A stretch of 5,144 bases of DNA from Candidatus Thorarchaeota archaeon. GTDB taxonomy: Archaea > Asgardarchaeota > Thorarchaeia > Thorarchaeales > Thorarchaeaceae. The notes beneath the pieces are model-generated. The model had not been told where the DNA came from and did not search any database. It saw nothing but the letters and a program-made list of their open reading frames with translations. The stretch is from positions 1-5,144 of the forward strand of contig DAOWNS010000143.1 in NCBI GenBank assembly GCA_030642465.1. Direction: 5' to 3'. The position numbers and the translations under genes were made by a program. Positions 4,979 through 5,144 of this stretch are shown one piece after another. The first letter of the stretch is position 1. Every line of letters starts with the position of its first letter.

Positions 4979-5144
4979 TCACATTTCAGTAAGGTCCGTG
5001 GGACGATAGACCCGAAGTCCTTCCACCCGTGTGAAATCGTGATCGGCAGTGGCTAAATACAAGATCCCTTCCGCCTCCATCACGGCCGCTGTCAGAGAGT
5101 CGTTGACCAAGAGTCCGTCCCGGCGGCAATAAGGATGGCTGATC
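4979..5144 (-). CDS. PIN-domain (VapC-like) ribonuclease, C-terminal part
   Basis: A frame entering from the right edge on the - strand ends at TGA 4981-4979 and gives the last 54 residues. LLVNDSLTAAVMEAEG (11-26) and ILYLATADHDFTRVEGLRVYRP (27-48) are the typical C-terminal PIN pattern: an ND before a helix, then a beta strand ending in T-x-D-x-DF, with D34 and D36 as likely metal ligands, and the closing GLRVYRP strand. PIN proteins of this kind are usually VapC toxins that cleave RNA, paired with an upstream antitoxin. That partner, if present, lies outside the window. It is transcribed in the same direction as the island operon, but about 480 nt separate it from the tcmP start and the operon has its own predicted promoter. 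G+C is about 57%, higher than in the island. Confidence 0.8.
   Translation of the reverse strand, partial: ISHPYCRRDGLLVNDSLTAAVMEAEGILYLATADHDFTRVEGLRVYRPTDLTEM

Noticed and set aside
1..5144. CRISPR array, tRNA or rRNA gene
   Set aside because: No regularly spaced repeats and no recognisable tRNA or rRNA signature were seen on either strand.

Overview
The window looks like a bacterial accessory (defence-type) island inserted between two ordinary chromosomal genes. The bacterial assignment rests on Shine-Dalgarno sequences, a sigma70-like promoter, a tightly packed operon and bacterial protein families. The sequence does not allow a species call. Right-flank coding DNA (5001-5144) is about 57% G+C by hand count, whereas parts of the island are much more AT-rich (about 27% at 1621-1680), which suggests the island was acquired horizontally.

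Layout: (1) 1-114, + strand, the C-terminal end of a hydrophobic protein, probably a polytopic membrane transporter. (2) 115-693, no convincing gene; it holds a weak hairpin, a purine-rich tract and the left copy of an imperfect direct repeat (291-376). (3) 694-4502, three genes on the - strand, transcribed right to left: a TcmP-family protein (4502-3381), a DUF5131/Gp37-Gp68 three-Cys-motif protein (3379-2639), and a 595-residue protein joining an Mrr-like PD-(D/E)xK nuclease domain to a NACHT/STAND-type NTPase (2481-694). (4) 4503-4978, the operon leader and promoter (TTGTCA-17 bp-TACGAT, with two tandem 8-bp repeats between the boxes), the right copy of the direct repeat (4840-4926), and a motif resembling ends of REP-transposase-associated elements. 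(5) 4979-5144, - strand, the C-terminal half of a PIN-domain (VapC-like) protein.

How the genes may work together: TcmP and the three-Cys-motif protein are a known conserved two-gene pair of unknown chemistry. TcmP has methyltransferase-like motifs and a C-terminal winged helix. The partner has a CX6CX2C motif reminiscent of radical-SAM enzymes. Here the pair sits in one operon with a nuclease-NACHT protein, the architecture of an immune sensor/effector NTPase. The best inference is a three-gene anti-phage or anti-plasmid system, in which the pair makes or reads a nucleic-acid modification or small molecule and the nuclease-NTPase is the effector. I do not recall a named system with exactly this composition, and I could not search for one.
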